NCBI RefSeq assembly: GCF_963678635.1
Contig: NC_087067.1
Coordinates: forward strand, 45,828,515-45,892,514
Length of the DNA: 64,000 nucleotides
From: Symsagittifera roscoffensis
Lineage: Eukaryota; Xenacoelomorpha; Acoela; Convolutidae
Direction: 5' to 3'
Each line of letters opens with the position of its first letter. Position 1 is the stretch's first letter. The position numbers and the translations under genes were made by a program. This document shows positions 14,972-29,300 of the stretch, piece after piece. A model generated the notes under the pieces. The model was not told the origin of the DNA. It saw only the letters and a list, made by a program, of their open reading frames with translations, and did not search any database.

Positions 14972-15012
14972 AAGTATGCCTCTGGAACTATTCTAGGACC
15001 AGAGGCATACTT
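14972..15012. repeat. Perfect 14-bp inverted repeat within a satellite monomer
   Basis: The left arm AAGTATGCCTCTGG (14972-14985) and right arm CCAGAGGCATACTT (14999-15012) are perfect reverse complements around a 13-base spacer. The normal monomer has ACAGCTATG at the right-arm position. Here a short inverted copy of the preceding monomer start replaces it. I saw no second monomer with this change. It is most simply explained by strand or template switching during replication. Confidence 0.9.
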
Positions 15013-15919
15013 CTATGTTTCCCGGCCTCACCTCAAGTTTTTCTTAACGTCACTGATTTCTGATATTATTATCAATGAAACCTTATTGCGACCGCTTCTT
15101 AAATATTCGAGCCCTTACCAACAAAAAGATATGCCTTCGGAACTATTCTAGGACAGTTATGATTTCCGGCTACATCTCGGATTTTTCTTAACGTGAATGA
15201 ATTCTGATGTTATCATCAATTGAACCTTATTGCGACCGCTTCTACAGATTAAAGCCCTTAACATCCAAAAAGAGTGCCTTTAGAACTATTCCAGGACAGC
15301 TATGTTATCCGGCTACACCTAATATTTTTCTTAACGTCAATGAATTATGATATTATTATTGCTGGAACCTTATTGCGAACGCTTTTTAAAGATTCGAGCC
15401 CTTACCAACCAAAAGGTATGCCTTTGGAACTATTGTAGAACAGTTATGTTTCACGACTTCACCTCATATTTTTCCTGACGTCAATGAATTCTGATATATT
15501 TATCAATACAACCCTATTGCGACCGCTTCTTAAAGATTCGAGCCCTTACCAACCAAAAGGTATGCCTTTGAAACTATTCTAGGACAGCTATGTTATCAGG
15601 CTACACCTCATATTTTTCTTCACGTCAATGAATGCTGATATTATTATCCCTGGAACCTTATTAAGACCCCTTCTTAAAGATTCGAGCCTTTACCAACCAA
15701 AAGGTATGCCTTTGGAACTTTTCAAGGCAGCGGTGTTTCCCGGCTACACCTCATATTTTTCTTAAAGTCAAGGAATTCTGATATTATTATCAATGGAACC
15801 TTATTGCAACCACTTCTTAATGATTCCAGCCCTTAACAACCAAAAGATCTGCCTTTAGAAATACTCAACGACAGCTATGTCTCCCGGCTACACCTCATTT
15901 TGTTCTTAACGTCAATGAA

Positions 15920-17310
15920 TTCTGATATTTTAAACCTTTTTGCGACTGCTTCTTAAAGATTCGAGCACCTACCATTCAAAAGGTATGCCTTTGGAACTTT
16001 TCTAGGACAGCTATGTTTCCCGGCTACACCTCATATTTTTCTTAAGGTCAATGAATTCTGAAATTATTATCAATGAAACCTTATTGCGACCGCTTCTTAA
16101 AGATTCGAGCCCTTAACAACCAAAAGGTATGCCTTTAGAACTAATCTAGGACAGCTATGTCTCCCGGCTACACCTCATTTTGTTCTTAACGTCAATTATT
16201 TCTGATATTATTAACCTTTTTGCGACCGCTTCTTAAAGATTCGAGCCCTTACCAACCAAAAAGTATGCCTTTGGAACTATTCTAGGACAGCTATGTTTCC
16301 CGGCTACACCTCATATTTTTCTTAAGGTCAATGAACTCTATGAACTCTGATATTATTATCAACGGAACCTTATTGCGACCTCTTCTTAAAGATTCGAGCC
16401 CTTAACAACCAAAAGGTATGCCTTTAGAACTACTCAACGACAGCTATGTCTCCCGGCTACACCTCATTTTGTTCTTAACGTCAATGAATTCTGATATTTT
16501 AAACCGTTTTGCGACTGCTTCTTAAAGATTCGAGCACTCACCATTCAAAAGGTATGCCTTTGGAACTTTTCTAGGACAGCTATATTTCCCGGCTACACCT
16601 CATATTTTTCTTAAGGTCAATGAATTCTGATATTATTATCAATGGAACCTTATTGCGACCGCTTCTTAAAGATTCCAGCCCTTAACAACCAAAAGGTATG
16701 CCTTTAGAACTATTCTAGGACAGCTATGTCTCCCGGCTACACCTCATTTTGTTCTTAACGTCAGTTAATTCTGATATTATTAACCTTTTTGCGACCGCTT
16801 CTTAAAGATTCGAGCCCTTACCAACCAAAAGGTATGCCTTTGGAACTATTCTAGGACAGCTATGTTTCCCGGCTACGCCTCATATTTTTCGTAACGTCAA
16901 TGAATTTTGATATTATTACCAATAGCACCTTATTGTGACCGCTTCTTAAAAATTCGAGTTCTTACCAACCAAAAGGTATGCCTTTGCAACTTTTGTAGGA
17001 CAGCTATGTTTCCCGGCTACACCTCATATTTTTCTTAAGGTCAATGAACTCTGATATTTTTATCAACGGAACCTTATTGCGACCGCTTCTTAAAGATTCG
17101 AGCCCTTAACAACCAAAAAGTATGCCTTTGGAACTATTCTAGAACAGTTATGTTGCCCTACTACACCTCATATTTTTCGTAACGTCAATGAATTTTGATA
17201 TTATTACCAATAGCACCTTTTTGTGACCGCTTCTTAAAAATTCGAGTTCTTACCAACCAAAAGGTATGCCTTTGCAACTTTTGTAGGACAGCTATGTTTC
17301 CCGGCTACAC
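15920..17310 (+). repeat. Satellite block with monomers lacking the ATCAATGGAAC segment
   Basis: Monomers near 15930, 16205, 16490 and 16780 read GATATT(TT/ATTA)AACC with the usual TATCAATGGAACC stretch missing, so the unit is about 12-18 bp short. They follow monomers ending CTCATTTTGTTCTTAACG. Two slightly different short forms alternate, so the block was itself copied as four-monomer pieces of about 560-576 bp. A relative (ATTTTTAACGTTTTTGCG) recurs near 21360. Confidence 0.65.
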
Positions 17311-17389
17311 CTCATATTTTTCTTAAGGTCAATGAATTCTGATATTATTATCAATGGAACCTTATTGCGACCGCTTCTTAAAGATTCGA

Positions 17390-20260
17390 GCCCTTAACAA
17401 CCAAAAGGTATGCCTTTGGAACTATTCTGGGACAGCTATGTTTCCTGGCCACACCTCATATTTTTCATAACGTCACTGATTGTGTTATTATTATCAATGG
17501 AACCTTATTGCGACCGCTTCTTAAAGATTCGAGCCGTTACCAACCGAAAGATATGCCTTTGGAACTATTCTAGGACAGCTATGTTATCCGGCTATACCTC
17601 ATATTTTTCCTAACGTCAATGAGTTCTGATATTATTATCAATGAAACCTTATTGCGACCGCTTCTTAAAGATTCGAGCCCTTAACAACCAAAAGGTATGC
17701 CTTTGGAACTATTCTAGGACAGCTATGTTTCCCGGCTACACCTCATATTTTTCATAACGTCACTGATTGTGTTATTATTATCAATGGAACCTTATTGCGA
17801 CCGCTTCTTAAAGATTCGAGCCGTTACCAACCGAAAGATATGCCTTTGGAACTATTCTAGGACAGCTATGTTATCCGGCTATACCTCATATTTTTCCTAA
17901 CGTCAATGAATTCTGATATTATTATCAATGAAACCTTATTGCGACCGCTTCTTAAAGATTCGAGCCCTTACCAACCAAAAGGTATGCCTTTGGAACTATT
18001 CTAGGACAGCTATGTTTCCCGGCTACACCTCATATTTTTCTTAAGGTCAATGAACTCTGATAATATTATCAACGGAACCTTATTGCGACCGCTTCTTAAA
18101 GATTCGAGCCCTTAACAACCAAAAATTATGCCTTTGGAACTATTCTAGAACAGTTATGTTGCCCGACTACACCTCATATTTTTTGTAACGTCAGTGAATT
18201 CTGATATTATTACCAATAGCACCTTATTGTGACCGCTTCTTAAAAATTCGAGTTCTTACCAACCAAAGGGTATGCCTTTGGAACTTTTGAAGGACAGCTA
18301 TGTTTCCCGGCTACACCTCATATTTTTCTTAAGGTCAATGAATTCTGATATTATTATCAATGGAACCTTATTGCGACCGCTTCTTAAAGATTCGAGCCCT
18401 TAACAACCAAAAGGTAAGCCTTTGGAACTATTCTGGGACAGCTATGTTTCCTGGCCACACCTCATTTTTTTCATAACGTCACTGATTGTGTTATTATTAT
18501 CAATGGAACCTTATTGCGACCGCTTCTTAAAGAATCGAGCCGTTACCAACCGAAAGATATGCCTTTGGAACTATTCTAGGACAGCTATGTTTCCCGGCTA
18601 CACCTCAGATTTTTCTTAACGTCAATGACTTCTGATGTTATCATCAATTGAACCTTATTGCGACCGCTTCTAAAGATTCGAGCCCTTAGCAACCAAAAGT
18701 ATGCCTTTAGAACTATTCCAGGACAGCTATGTTTCCCGACTACACCTCATATTTTTCCTGACGTCAATGAATTCTGATATTATTATCAATACAACCTTAT
18801 TGCGACCGCTTCTTAAAGGTTCGAGCCCTTAACAACCAAAAGGTATGCCTTTGGAACTATTCTAGGACAGCTATGTTTCCTGGCCACACCTCATATTTTT
18901 CATAACGTCACTGATTGTGTTATTATTATCAATGGAACCTTATTGCGACCGCTTCTTAAAGATTCGAGCCGTTACCAACCGAAAGATATGCCTTTGGAAC
19001 TATTCTAGGACAGCTATGTTATCCGGCTATACCTCATATTTTTCCTAACGTCAATGAGTTCTGATATTATTATCAATCAAACCTTATTGCGACCGCTTCT
19101 TAAAGATTCGAGCCCTTAACAACCAAAAGGTATGCCTTTGGAACTATTCTAGGACAGCTATGTTTCCCGGCTACACCTCATATTTTTCATAACGTCACTG
19201 ATTGTGTTATTATTATCAATGGAACCTTATTGCGACCGCTTCTTAAAGATTCGAGCCGTTACCAACCAAAAGATATGCCTTTGGAACTATTCTAGGACAG
19301 CTATGTTATCCGGCTATACCTCATATTTTTCCTAACGTCAATGAATTCTGATATTATTATCAATGAAACCTTATTGCGACCGCTTCTTAAAGATTCGAGC
19401 CCTTACCAACCAAAAGGTATGCCTTTGGAACTATTCTAGGACAGCTATGTTTCCCGGCTACACCTCATATTTTTCTTAAGGTCAATGAACTCTGATAATA
19501 TTATCAACGGAACCTTATTGCGACCGCTTCTTAAAGATTCGAGCCCTTAACAACCAAAAATTATGCCTTTGGAACTATTCTAGAACAGTTATGTTGCCCG
19601 ACTACACCTCATATTTTTTGTAACGTCAATGAATTCTGATATTATTACCAATAGCACCTTATTGTGACCGCTTCTTAAAAATTCGAGTTCTTACCAACCA
19701 AAAGGTATGCCTTTGGAACTTTTGTAGGACAGCTATGTTTCCCGGCTACACCTCATATTTTTCTTAAGGTCAATGAATTCTGATATTATTATCAATGGAA
19801 CCTTATTGCGACCGCTTCTTAAAGATTCGAGCCCTTAACAACCAAAAGGTAAGCCTTTGGAACTATTCTGGGACAGCTATGTTTCCTGGCCACACCTCAT
19901 TTTTTTCATAACGTCACTGATTGTGTTATTATTATCAATGGAACCTTATTGCGACCGCTTCTTAAAGAATCGAGCCGTTACCAACCGAAAGATATGCCTT
20001 TGGAACTATTCTAGGACAGCTATGTTTCCCGGCTACACCTCAGATTTTTCTTAACGTCAATGACTTCTGATGTTATCATCAATTGAACCTTATTGCGACC
20101 GCTTCTAAAGATTCGAGCCCTTAGCAACCAAAAGTATGCCTTTAGAACTATTCCAGGACAGCTATGTTTCCCGACTACACCTCATATTTTTCCTGACGTC
20201 AATGAATTCTGATATTATTATCAATACAACCTTATTGCGACCGCTTCTTAAAGGTTCGAG
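17390..20260 (+). repeat. 1435-bp ten-monomer higher-order repeat, two near-identical copies
   Basis: Copy one is about 17390-18825 and copy two about 18826-20260. Marker positions 17410 and 18845, 17701 and 19136, and 18422 and 19857 are all 1435 bp apart (ten monomers less five bases). The variant CACTGATTGTGTTATTATTA marks several monomers. Only scattered single-base differences separate the copies in the parts compared, making this one of the youngest events in the array. Confidence 0.88.
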
Positions 20261-21539
20261 CCCTTACCAAACAAAAGGTATGCATTTGAAACTATTCTAG
20301 TACAGCTATGTTTCCCGGCTACACCTCATATTTTTCTTAAGGTCAATGAATTCTGATATTATTATCACTGGAACCTTATTAAGGCCGCTTCTTAAAGATT
20401 CGAGCCCTTACCAACCAAAAGGTATGCCTTTGGAACTTTTATAGGACAGCTATGTTTCCCGGCTACACCTCATTTTGTTCTTAATGTCAATGAATTCTGA
20501 TATTATTATCAATGGAACCTTATTGCGACCGCTTCTTAAAGATTCGAGCCCTTACCAACCAAAAGGTATGTCTGTGGAAGTATTCACAGACAGCTATATT
20601 TCCCGGCTGCACCTCATATTTTTCTTAGCGTCACTGAATTCTGATATTATTATCAATGGAATCTTTTTGCGACCGCTTCTTAAAGATTCGAGCCCTTACC
20701 AAAAGATATGCCTTTGGAACTATTCTAGGACAGCTATGTTTCACGGCTACACCTCAGATTTTTCTTAACGTCAATGAATTCTGATGTTATCGTCAAATGA
20801 ACCTTATTGCGACCGCTTCTAAAGATTCGAGCCCCTAACAACCAAAAATTATGCCTTTAGAACTATTCCAGGACAGCTATGTTATCCGGCTACACCTCAT
20901 AATTTTCTGAACGTCTAGGATTTCTGATATTATTATCACTGGAACCTTATTGCGAACACTTTTTAAAGATTCGAGCCCTCACCAACCAAAAGACATGCCT
21001 TTGGAACTTTTCAAGGACAGTTATGTTTCCCGACTACACCTCATATTTTTCCTGACGTCAATGATTTCTGATATTATTATCAATACAACCTTATTGCGAC
21101 TGCTTCTTAAAGATTCGAGCCCTTACCAACCAAAAGGTATGCCTTTGAAACTATTCTAGGACAGCTATGTTTCCCGGCTACACCTCATATTTTTCTTAAG
21201 GTCAATGAATCCTGATATTTTTATCAATGGAAACTTATTGCGACCGCTTCTTAAAGATTCGAGCCCTTAACAACCAAAAGGTATGCCTTTAGAACTAGTC
21301 TAGGAAAGCTATGTCTCCCGGCTACACCTCATTTTGTTCTTAACGTCAATAAATTCTGATATTTTTAACGTTTTTGCGATCGCTTCTTAAAGATTCGAGA
21401 CCTTACCAACCAAAAGGTATGCCTTTGGAAGTATTCTAGGACAGCTATATTTCCCGGCTACACATCATAGTTTTCTTAACGTCAATGAATTCTGATATTA
21501 TTACACTGGAACCTTTTTGCGACCACTTCTTAAAGATTC

Positions 21540-23180
21540 GAGCCCTTACCAACCAAAAGGTAAGCCTTTGGGTCTATTCTAGGACAGCTATGTTTCCCGG
21601 CTACACCTCCTTTTTTTCTCAACGTCAATGAATTTGGGTATTATTTTCAAAGGAACCTTATTGCGACCGCTTCTTAAAGATTCGAGCCTTACCAACTAAA
21701 AAAGATTTGCCTTTGGAAATTTTCTAGGACAACTATATTTCCCGGCTACACCTCATACTTTTCTTAACGTCAATGAATTCTGATATTATTATCAATGGAA
21801 CCTTATTCCGACCGCTTCTTAAACATTTGAGCCCTTACCAACCAAAAGGTAAGCCTTTGGGTCTATTCTAGGACAGCTATGACTCCCGGCTACACCTCCT
21901 TTTTTTCTTAACGTCAATGAATTCTGATATTACTATCAGTGGAACCTTATTGCGACCGCTTCTTAAAGACTCGAGCCCTTACCAACCAAAAGGTATGCTT
22001 TTGAAATTATTCTAGGACAGCTATGTTATCCGGCTACACCTCATAGTTTTCTTAACGTCAATGAATTCTGATATTATTACACTGGAACTTTTTTGCGACC
22101 GCTGCTTAAAGATTCGAGCCCTTACCAACCAAAAGTTAAGCCTTTGGGTCTATTCTAAGACAGCTATGTTTACCGGCTACACCTCCTTTTTTTCTCAACG
22201 TCAATGAATTCTGGAACCTTTTTTTCAAAGGAACCTTATTGCGACCGCTTCTTAAAGATTCGAGCCTTACCAACCAAACGATTTGCCTTTGGAAGTATTC
22301 TAGGACAACTATATTTCCCGGCTACACCTCATACTATTCTTAACGTCAATGAATTCTGATATTATTATCAATGGAACCTTATTCCGACCGCTTCTTAAAG
22401 ATTTGAGCCCTTACCAACCAAAAGGTAAGCCTTTGGGTCTATTCTAGGACAGCTATGACTCCCTGCTACACCTCCTTTTTTTCTTAACGTCAATGAATTC
22501 TGATATTACTATCAGTGGAACCTTATTGCGACCGCTTCTGAAAGATTCGAGCCCTTACCAACCAAAAGGTATGCCTTTGGAAGTATTCTAGGGCAGCTAT
22601 ATTTCCCGGCTACACCTCATATTTTTCTTAACGTCAATGAATTCTGATATTATTATCAATGGAACTTTATTGCGACCGCTTCTTAAAGATTCGAGCCCTT
22701 ACCAACCAAAAGGTATGCCTTTGAAAATGTTCTAGGACAGCTATGTTATCCGGCTACACCTCATATTTTTCTTAACGTCAATGAATTCTGATATTATTAT
22801 CAATGGAACCATATTGCGACCGCTTCTTAAAGATTCGAGCCCTTACCAACCAAAAGGTATGCCTTTGGAAGTATTCTAGGGCAGCTATATTTCCCGGCTA
22901 CACCTCATATTTTTTTTAACGTCAATGAATTCTGATATTATTATCAATGGAACTTTATTGCGACCGCTTCTTAAAGATTCGAGCCCTTACCAACCAAAAG
23001 GTATGCCTTTGAAAATGTTCTAGGACAGCTATGTTATCCGGCTACACCTCGTATTTTTCTTAGCGTCAATGAATTCTGATATTCCTATCACTGGAAAAAT
23101 TTTTTCGACTGCTTCTTAAAGATTTGAGCCCTTACCAACCAAAAGGTAAGCCTTTGGGTCTAATCTAGGACAGCTATGTT
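21540..23180 (+). repeat. Satellite block marked by GGTAAGCCTTTGGGTCTATTC monomers
   Basis: Monomers with AAGCCTTTGGGTCTATTC in place of ATGCCTTTGGAACTATTC occur near 21560, 21850, 22140, 22430 and 23150. They are followed by CACCTCC and a T-run with CTCAACG or CTTAACG. The spacing of about 288 bp shows a two-monomer repeat expanded locally. Confidence 0.6.
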
Positions 23181-23399
23181 TCCCGGCTACACCTCCTTTT
23201 TTTTCTCAACGTCAATGAATTTTGGCATTATTTTCAAAGGAACCTTATTGCGACCGCTTCTTAAAGATTCGAGCCCTTACCAACCAAAAGGTATGCCTTT
23301 GCAACTTTTCTAGGACAGCTATGTCTTCCGGCTACACCTCATTTTTTTCTTAACGTCAATGAATTCTGATTTTATTATCAAAAGAACCTTTTTGCGACC

Positions 23400-26300
23400 G
23401 CTTCTTAAAGATTCGAGCCCTTACCAACCGAAAGGTATGCCTTTGGAAATGTTCTAGGACAGCGATGTTTCCCAGCTACACTTCATTTTTTTCTTAGCGT
23501 CACTGAATTCTGATATTATTATCAAAGGAACCTTTTTGCGACCGCTTCTTAAAGATTCGAGCCCTTACCAACCGAAAGGTATGCCTCTGGGTCTATTCTA
23601 GGACAGCGATGTTTCCCAGCTACACTTCATTTTTTTCTTAGCGTCACTGAATTCTGATATTATTATCAAAGGAACCTTTTTGCGACCGCTTCTTAAATAT
23701 TCGAGCCCTTACCAACCAAAAGATATTCCTTTAAAACTATTCTAGAACAGTTATTTTTCCCGACTACACCTCATTTTTTTCCTAACGTCAATCAAGTCTG
23801 ATATTATTACCAATAGAACCTTATTGCGACCGCTTCTTAAAGATTCGAGCTCTTATCAACCAAAAGGTATGCCTTTGAAACTGTTCTAGGACAGCTATGT
23901 TTTCCGACTACACCTCATTTTTTTCCTAACGTCTATGAAGTCTGATATTATTACCAATAGAACCTTATTGCGACCGCTTCTTAAAGATTCGAGCTCTTAC
24001 CAACCAAAAGGTATGCCTTTGAAACTATTCTAGGACAGCTATGTTATCCGGCTATACCTCATATTTTTCCTAACGTCAATGAAGTCTGATATTATTACCA
24101 ATAGAACCTTATTGCGACCGCTTCTTAAAGATTCGAGCTCTTACCAACCAAAAGGAAAAGGTATGCCTTTGGAACTATTTTAGGACAGCTATGTTTCGCG
24201 GATACACCTCAGATTTTTCTTATCGTCAACGAATTCTGATATTATCATCAATGGAACCTTATTGCGACCGCTTCTTAATGATTTGAGCCCTTACCAACCA
24301 AAAGGTATGCCTTTAAAACTATTCTAGAACAGTTATGTTTCCCGACTACACCTCATTTTTTTCTTAACGTCAAGGAATTCTGATATTGTTATCAATGGAA
24401 CCTTATTGCGACCGCTTCTTAAAGATTCGAGCGCTTACCAACCAAAAGGTTTGCCTTTGGAACTACTCTAGGACAGCTATGTTTCCCGGCTACACCTCAT
24501 ACTTTTCTTAACGTCAATGAATTCTGTTATTATTACCAATGGAACCTTATTGTGACCGCTTCCTAAATATTCGAGCCGTTAACAATTAAAAGGTATGCCT
24601 TTAAAACTATTCTAGAACAGTTATGTTTCCCGACTACACCTCATTTTTTTCTTAACGTCAATGAATTCTGATATTGTTATCACTTGAAATTTATTGCGAA
24701 TTCTTCTTAAAGATTCGAGCTTTAACCAACCAAAAGGTATGCCTTTGGAACTATTCTTGGACAGCTATGTTTCGCGGATACACCTCAAATTTTTCTTAAC
24801 GTCAACGAATTCTGATATTATCATCAATGGAACCTTATTGCGACCGCTTCTTAATGATTTGAGCCCTTACCAACCAAAAGGTATGCCTTTAAAACTATTC
24901 TAGAACAGTTATGTTTCCCGACTACACCTCATTTTTTTCTTAACGTCAATGAATTCTGAAATTGTTATCACTTGAAATTTAATGCGAACGCTTCTTAAAG
25001 ATTCGAGCCCTTACCAACCAAAAGGTATGCCTTTGGAACTATTCTTGGACAGCTATGTTTCGCGGATACACCTCAGATTTTTCTTAACGTCAACGAATTC
25101 TGATATTATCATCAGTGGAACCTTATTGCGACCGCTTCTTAATGATTTGAGCCCTTACCAACCAAAAGGTATGCCTTTAAAACTATTCTAGAACAGTTAT
25201 GTTTCCCGACTACACCTCATTTTTTCTTAACGTCAATGAATTCTGATATTGTTATCACTTGAAATTTATTGCGACCGCTTCTTAAAGATTCGAGCCCTTA
25301 CCAACCGAAAGGTATGCCTTTGGAAATGTTCTAGGACAGCGATGTTTCCCGGCTACACTTCAATTTTTTCTTAGCGTCACTGAATTCTGATATTATTATC
25401 AATGGAACATTATTGCAACCGCTTCTTAAAGATTCGAGCCCTTACCAACCAAAGGATATGCCTTTAAAACTATTCTAGAACAGTTATGTTTCCCGACTAC
25501 ACCTCATTTTTTTCCTAACGTCAATGAAGTCTGATATTATTACCAATAGAACCTTATTGCGACCGCTTCTTAAAGATTCGAGCTCTTACCAACCAAAAGG
25601 TATGCCTTTGAAACTATTCTAGGACAGCTATGTTTCCCGACTACCCCTCATTTTTTTCCTAACGTCAATGAAGTCTGATATGATTACCTATAGAACCTTA
25701 TTGCGACCGCTTCTTAAAAATTCGAGCTCTTACCAACCAAAAGGTATGCCTTTGAAACTATTCTAGGACAGCTATGTTATCCGGCTATACCTCATATTTT
25801 TCCTAACGTCAATGAAGTCTGATATTATTACCAATAGAACCTTATTGCGACCGCTTCTTACAGATTCGAGCTCTTACAAACCAAAAGGTATGCCTTTGGA
25901 ACTATTCTTGGACAGCTATGTTTCGCGGATACACCTCAGATTTTTCTTAACGTCAACGAATTCTGGTATTATCATCAATGGAACCTTATTGCGACCGCTT
26001 CTTAATGATTTGAGCCCTTACCAACCAAAAGGTATGCCTTTAAAACTATTCTAGAACAGTTATGTTTCCCGACTACACCTCATTTTTTTTCTTAACGTCA
26101 ATGAATTCTGATATTGTTATCACTTGAAATTTATTGCGAACGCTTTTTAAAGATTCGAGCCCTTACCAACCAAAAGGTATGCCTTTGGAACTATTCTTAG
26201 ACAGCTATGTTTCCCGGCTACACCTCATACTTTTCTTAACGTCAATGAATTCTGTTATTATTATCAATGGAACCTTATTGTGACCGCTTCCTAAATATTC

Positions 26301-29300
26301 GAGCCGTTAACAACCAAAAGGTATGCCTTTAAAACTATTCTAGAACAGTTATGTTTCCCGACTACACCTCATTTTTTTCTTAACGTCGATGAATTCTGAT
26401 ATTGTTATCACTTGAAATTTATTGTGAACGCTTCTTAAAGATTCGAGCTCTTACCAACCAAAAGGTATGCCTTTGGAACTATTCTTGGACAGCTATGTTT
26501 CGCGGATACACCTCAGATTTTTCTTAACGTCAACGAATTCTGATATTATCATCAATGGAACCTTATTGCGACCGCTTCTTAATGATTTGAGCCCTTAAAA
26601 ACCAAAAGGTATGCCTTTAAAACTATTCTAGAACAGTTATGTTTCCCGACTACACCTCATTTTTTTCTTAATGTCAAGGAATTCTGATATTGTTATCACT
26701 TGAAATTTATTGCGAACGCTTTTTAAAGATTCGAGCTCTTACCAACCAAAAGGTATGTCTTCGGAACTATTCTTGGACAGCTATGTTTCCCGGCTACACC
26801 TCATACTTTTCTTAACGTCGATGAATTCTGTTATTATTATCAATGGAACCTTATTGTGACCGCTTCCTAAATATTCGAGCCGTTAACATCCAAAAAGTAT
26901 GCCTTTAAAACTATTCTAGAACAGTTATGTTTCCCGACTACACCTCATTTTTTTCTTAAGTCAATGAATTCTGATATTTTTATCACTTGAAATTTATTGT
27001 GAACGCTTCTTAAAGGTTCGAGCTCTTACCAACCAAAAGGTATGCCTTTGGAACATTCTTGGACAGCTATGTTTTGCGGATACATCTCAGATTTTTCTTA
27101 ACGTCAACGAATTCTGATATTATCATCAATGGAACCTTATTGCGACCGCTTCTTAATAATTTGAGCCCTTACCAACCAAAAGGTATGCCTTTAAAACTAT
27201 TCTAGAACAGTTATGTTTCCCGACTACACCTCATTTTTTTCTTAATGTCAAGGAATTCTGATATTGTTATCACTTGAAATTTATTGCGAACGCTTCTTAA
27301 AGATTCGAGCCCTTACCAACCAAAAGGTATGCCTTTGGAACTATTCTTCGACAGCTATGTTTCGCGGATACATCTCAGATTTTTCTTAACGTCAACGAAT
27401 TCTGATATTATCATCAATGGAACCTTATTGCGACCGCTTCTTAATGATTTGAGCCCTTACCAACCAAAAGGTATGCCTTTGAAACTATTCTAGAACAGTT
27501 ATGTTTCCCGACTACACCTCATTTTTTTCTTAACGTCAATGAAATCTGATATTGTTATCACTTGAAATTTATTGCGACCGCTTCTTAAAGATTCGTGCCC
27601 TTACCAACCGAAAGGTATGCCTTTGGAAATGTTCTAGGACAGCGATGTTTCCCGGCTACACTCCATTTTTTTCTTAGTGTCACTGAATTCTGATATTATT
27701 ATCAATGGAACCTTATTGCAACCGCTTCTTAAAGATTCGAGCCCTTACCAACCAAAAGATATGCCTTTAAAACTATTCTAGAACAGTTATGTTTCCCGAC
27801 TACACCTCATTTTTTTACTAACGTCAATGAAGTCTGATACTATTACCAATAGAACCTTATTGCGACCGCTTCTTAAAGATTCGAGCTCTTACCAACCGAA
27901 AGGTATGCCTTTGAAACTATTCTAGGACAGCTACGTTTCCCGACTACACCTCATTTTTTTCCTAACGTCAATGAAGTCTGATATTATTACCAATAGAACC
28001 TTATTGCGACCGCTTCTTAAAGATTCGTGCTCTTACCAACCAAAAGGTACGCCTTTGAAACTATTCTAGGACAGCTACGTTTCCCGACTACACCTCATTT
28101 TTTTCCTAACGTCAATGAAGTCTGATATTATTACCAATCGAACCTTATTGCGACCGCTTCTTAAAGATTTGAGTTCTTACCAACCAAAAGGTATGCCTTT
28201 GGAACTATTCTTGGACAGCTATGTTTCGCGGATACACCTCAGATTTTTCTTAACTTCAACGAATTCTGATATTATCATCAATGGAACCTTATTGCGACCG
28301 CTTCTTAATGATTTGAGAACTTACCAACCAAAAGGTATGCCTTTAAAACTATTCTAGAACAGTTATGTTTCCCGACTACACCTCATTTTTTTCTTAACGT
28401 CAATGAATTCTGATATTGTTATCATTTGAAATTTATTGCGAACGCTCTTTAAAGATTCGAGCCCTTTCCAACCAAAAGGTATGCCTTTGGAACTATTCTT
28501 GGACAGCTATGTTTCGTGGATACACCTCAGATTTTTCTTAACTTCAACGAATTCTGATATTATCATCAATGGAACCTTATTGCGACCGCTTCTTAATGAT
28601 TTGAGCCCTTACCAACCAAAAGGTATGCCTTTAAAACTATTCTAGAACAGTTATGTTTCCCGACTACACCTCATTTTTTCCTAACGTCAATGAATTCTGA
28701 TATTGTTATCACTTGAAATTTATTGCGAACGCTTCTTAAAGATTCGAGCTCTTACCAACCAAAAGGTATGCCTTTGGAACTATTCTTGGACAGCTATGTT
28801 TCGCGGATACACCTCAGATTTTTCTTAACGTCAACGAATTCTGATATTATCATCAATGGAACCTTATTGCGACCGCTTCTTAATGATTTGAGCCCTTACC
28901 AACCAAAAGGTATGCCTTTAAAACTATTCTAGAACAGTTATGTTTCCCGACTACACCTCATTTTTTTCTTAACGTCAATCAATTCTGATATTGTTATCAC
29001 TTGAAATTTATTGCGAACGCTTTTTAAAGATTCGAGCCCTTACCAACCAAAAGGTATGCCTTTGGAACTATTCTAGAACAGTTATGTTTCGCGGATACTA
29101 CTCAGATTTTTCTTAACGTCAACGAGTTCTGATATTATCATCAATGGAACCTTATTGCGACCGCTTCTTAATGTTTCGAGCCCTTACCAACCAAAAGGTA
29201 TGCCTTTAAAACTATTCTAGAACAGTTATGTTTCCCGACTACACCTCATTTTTTTCTTAACGTCAATGAATTCTGATATTGTTATCACTTGAAATTTATT

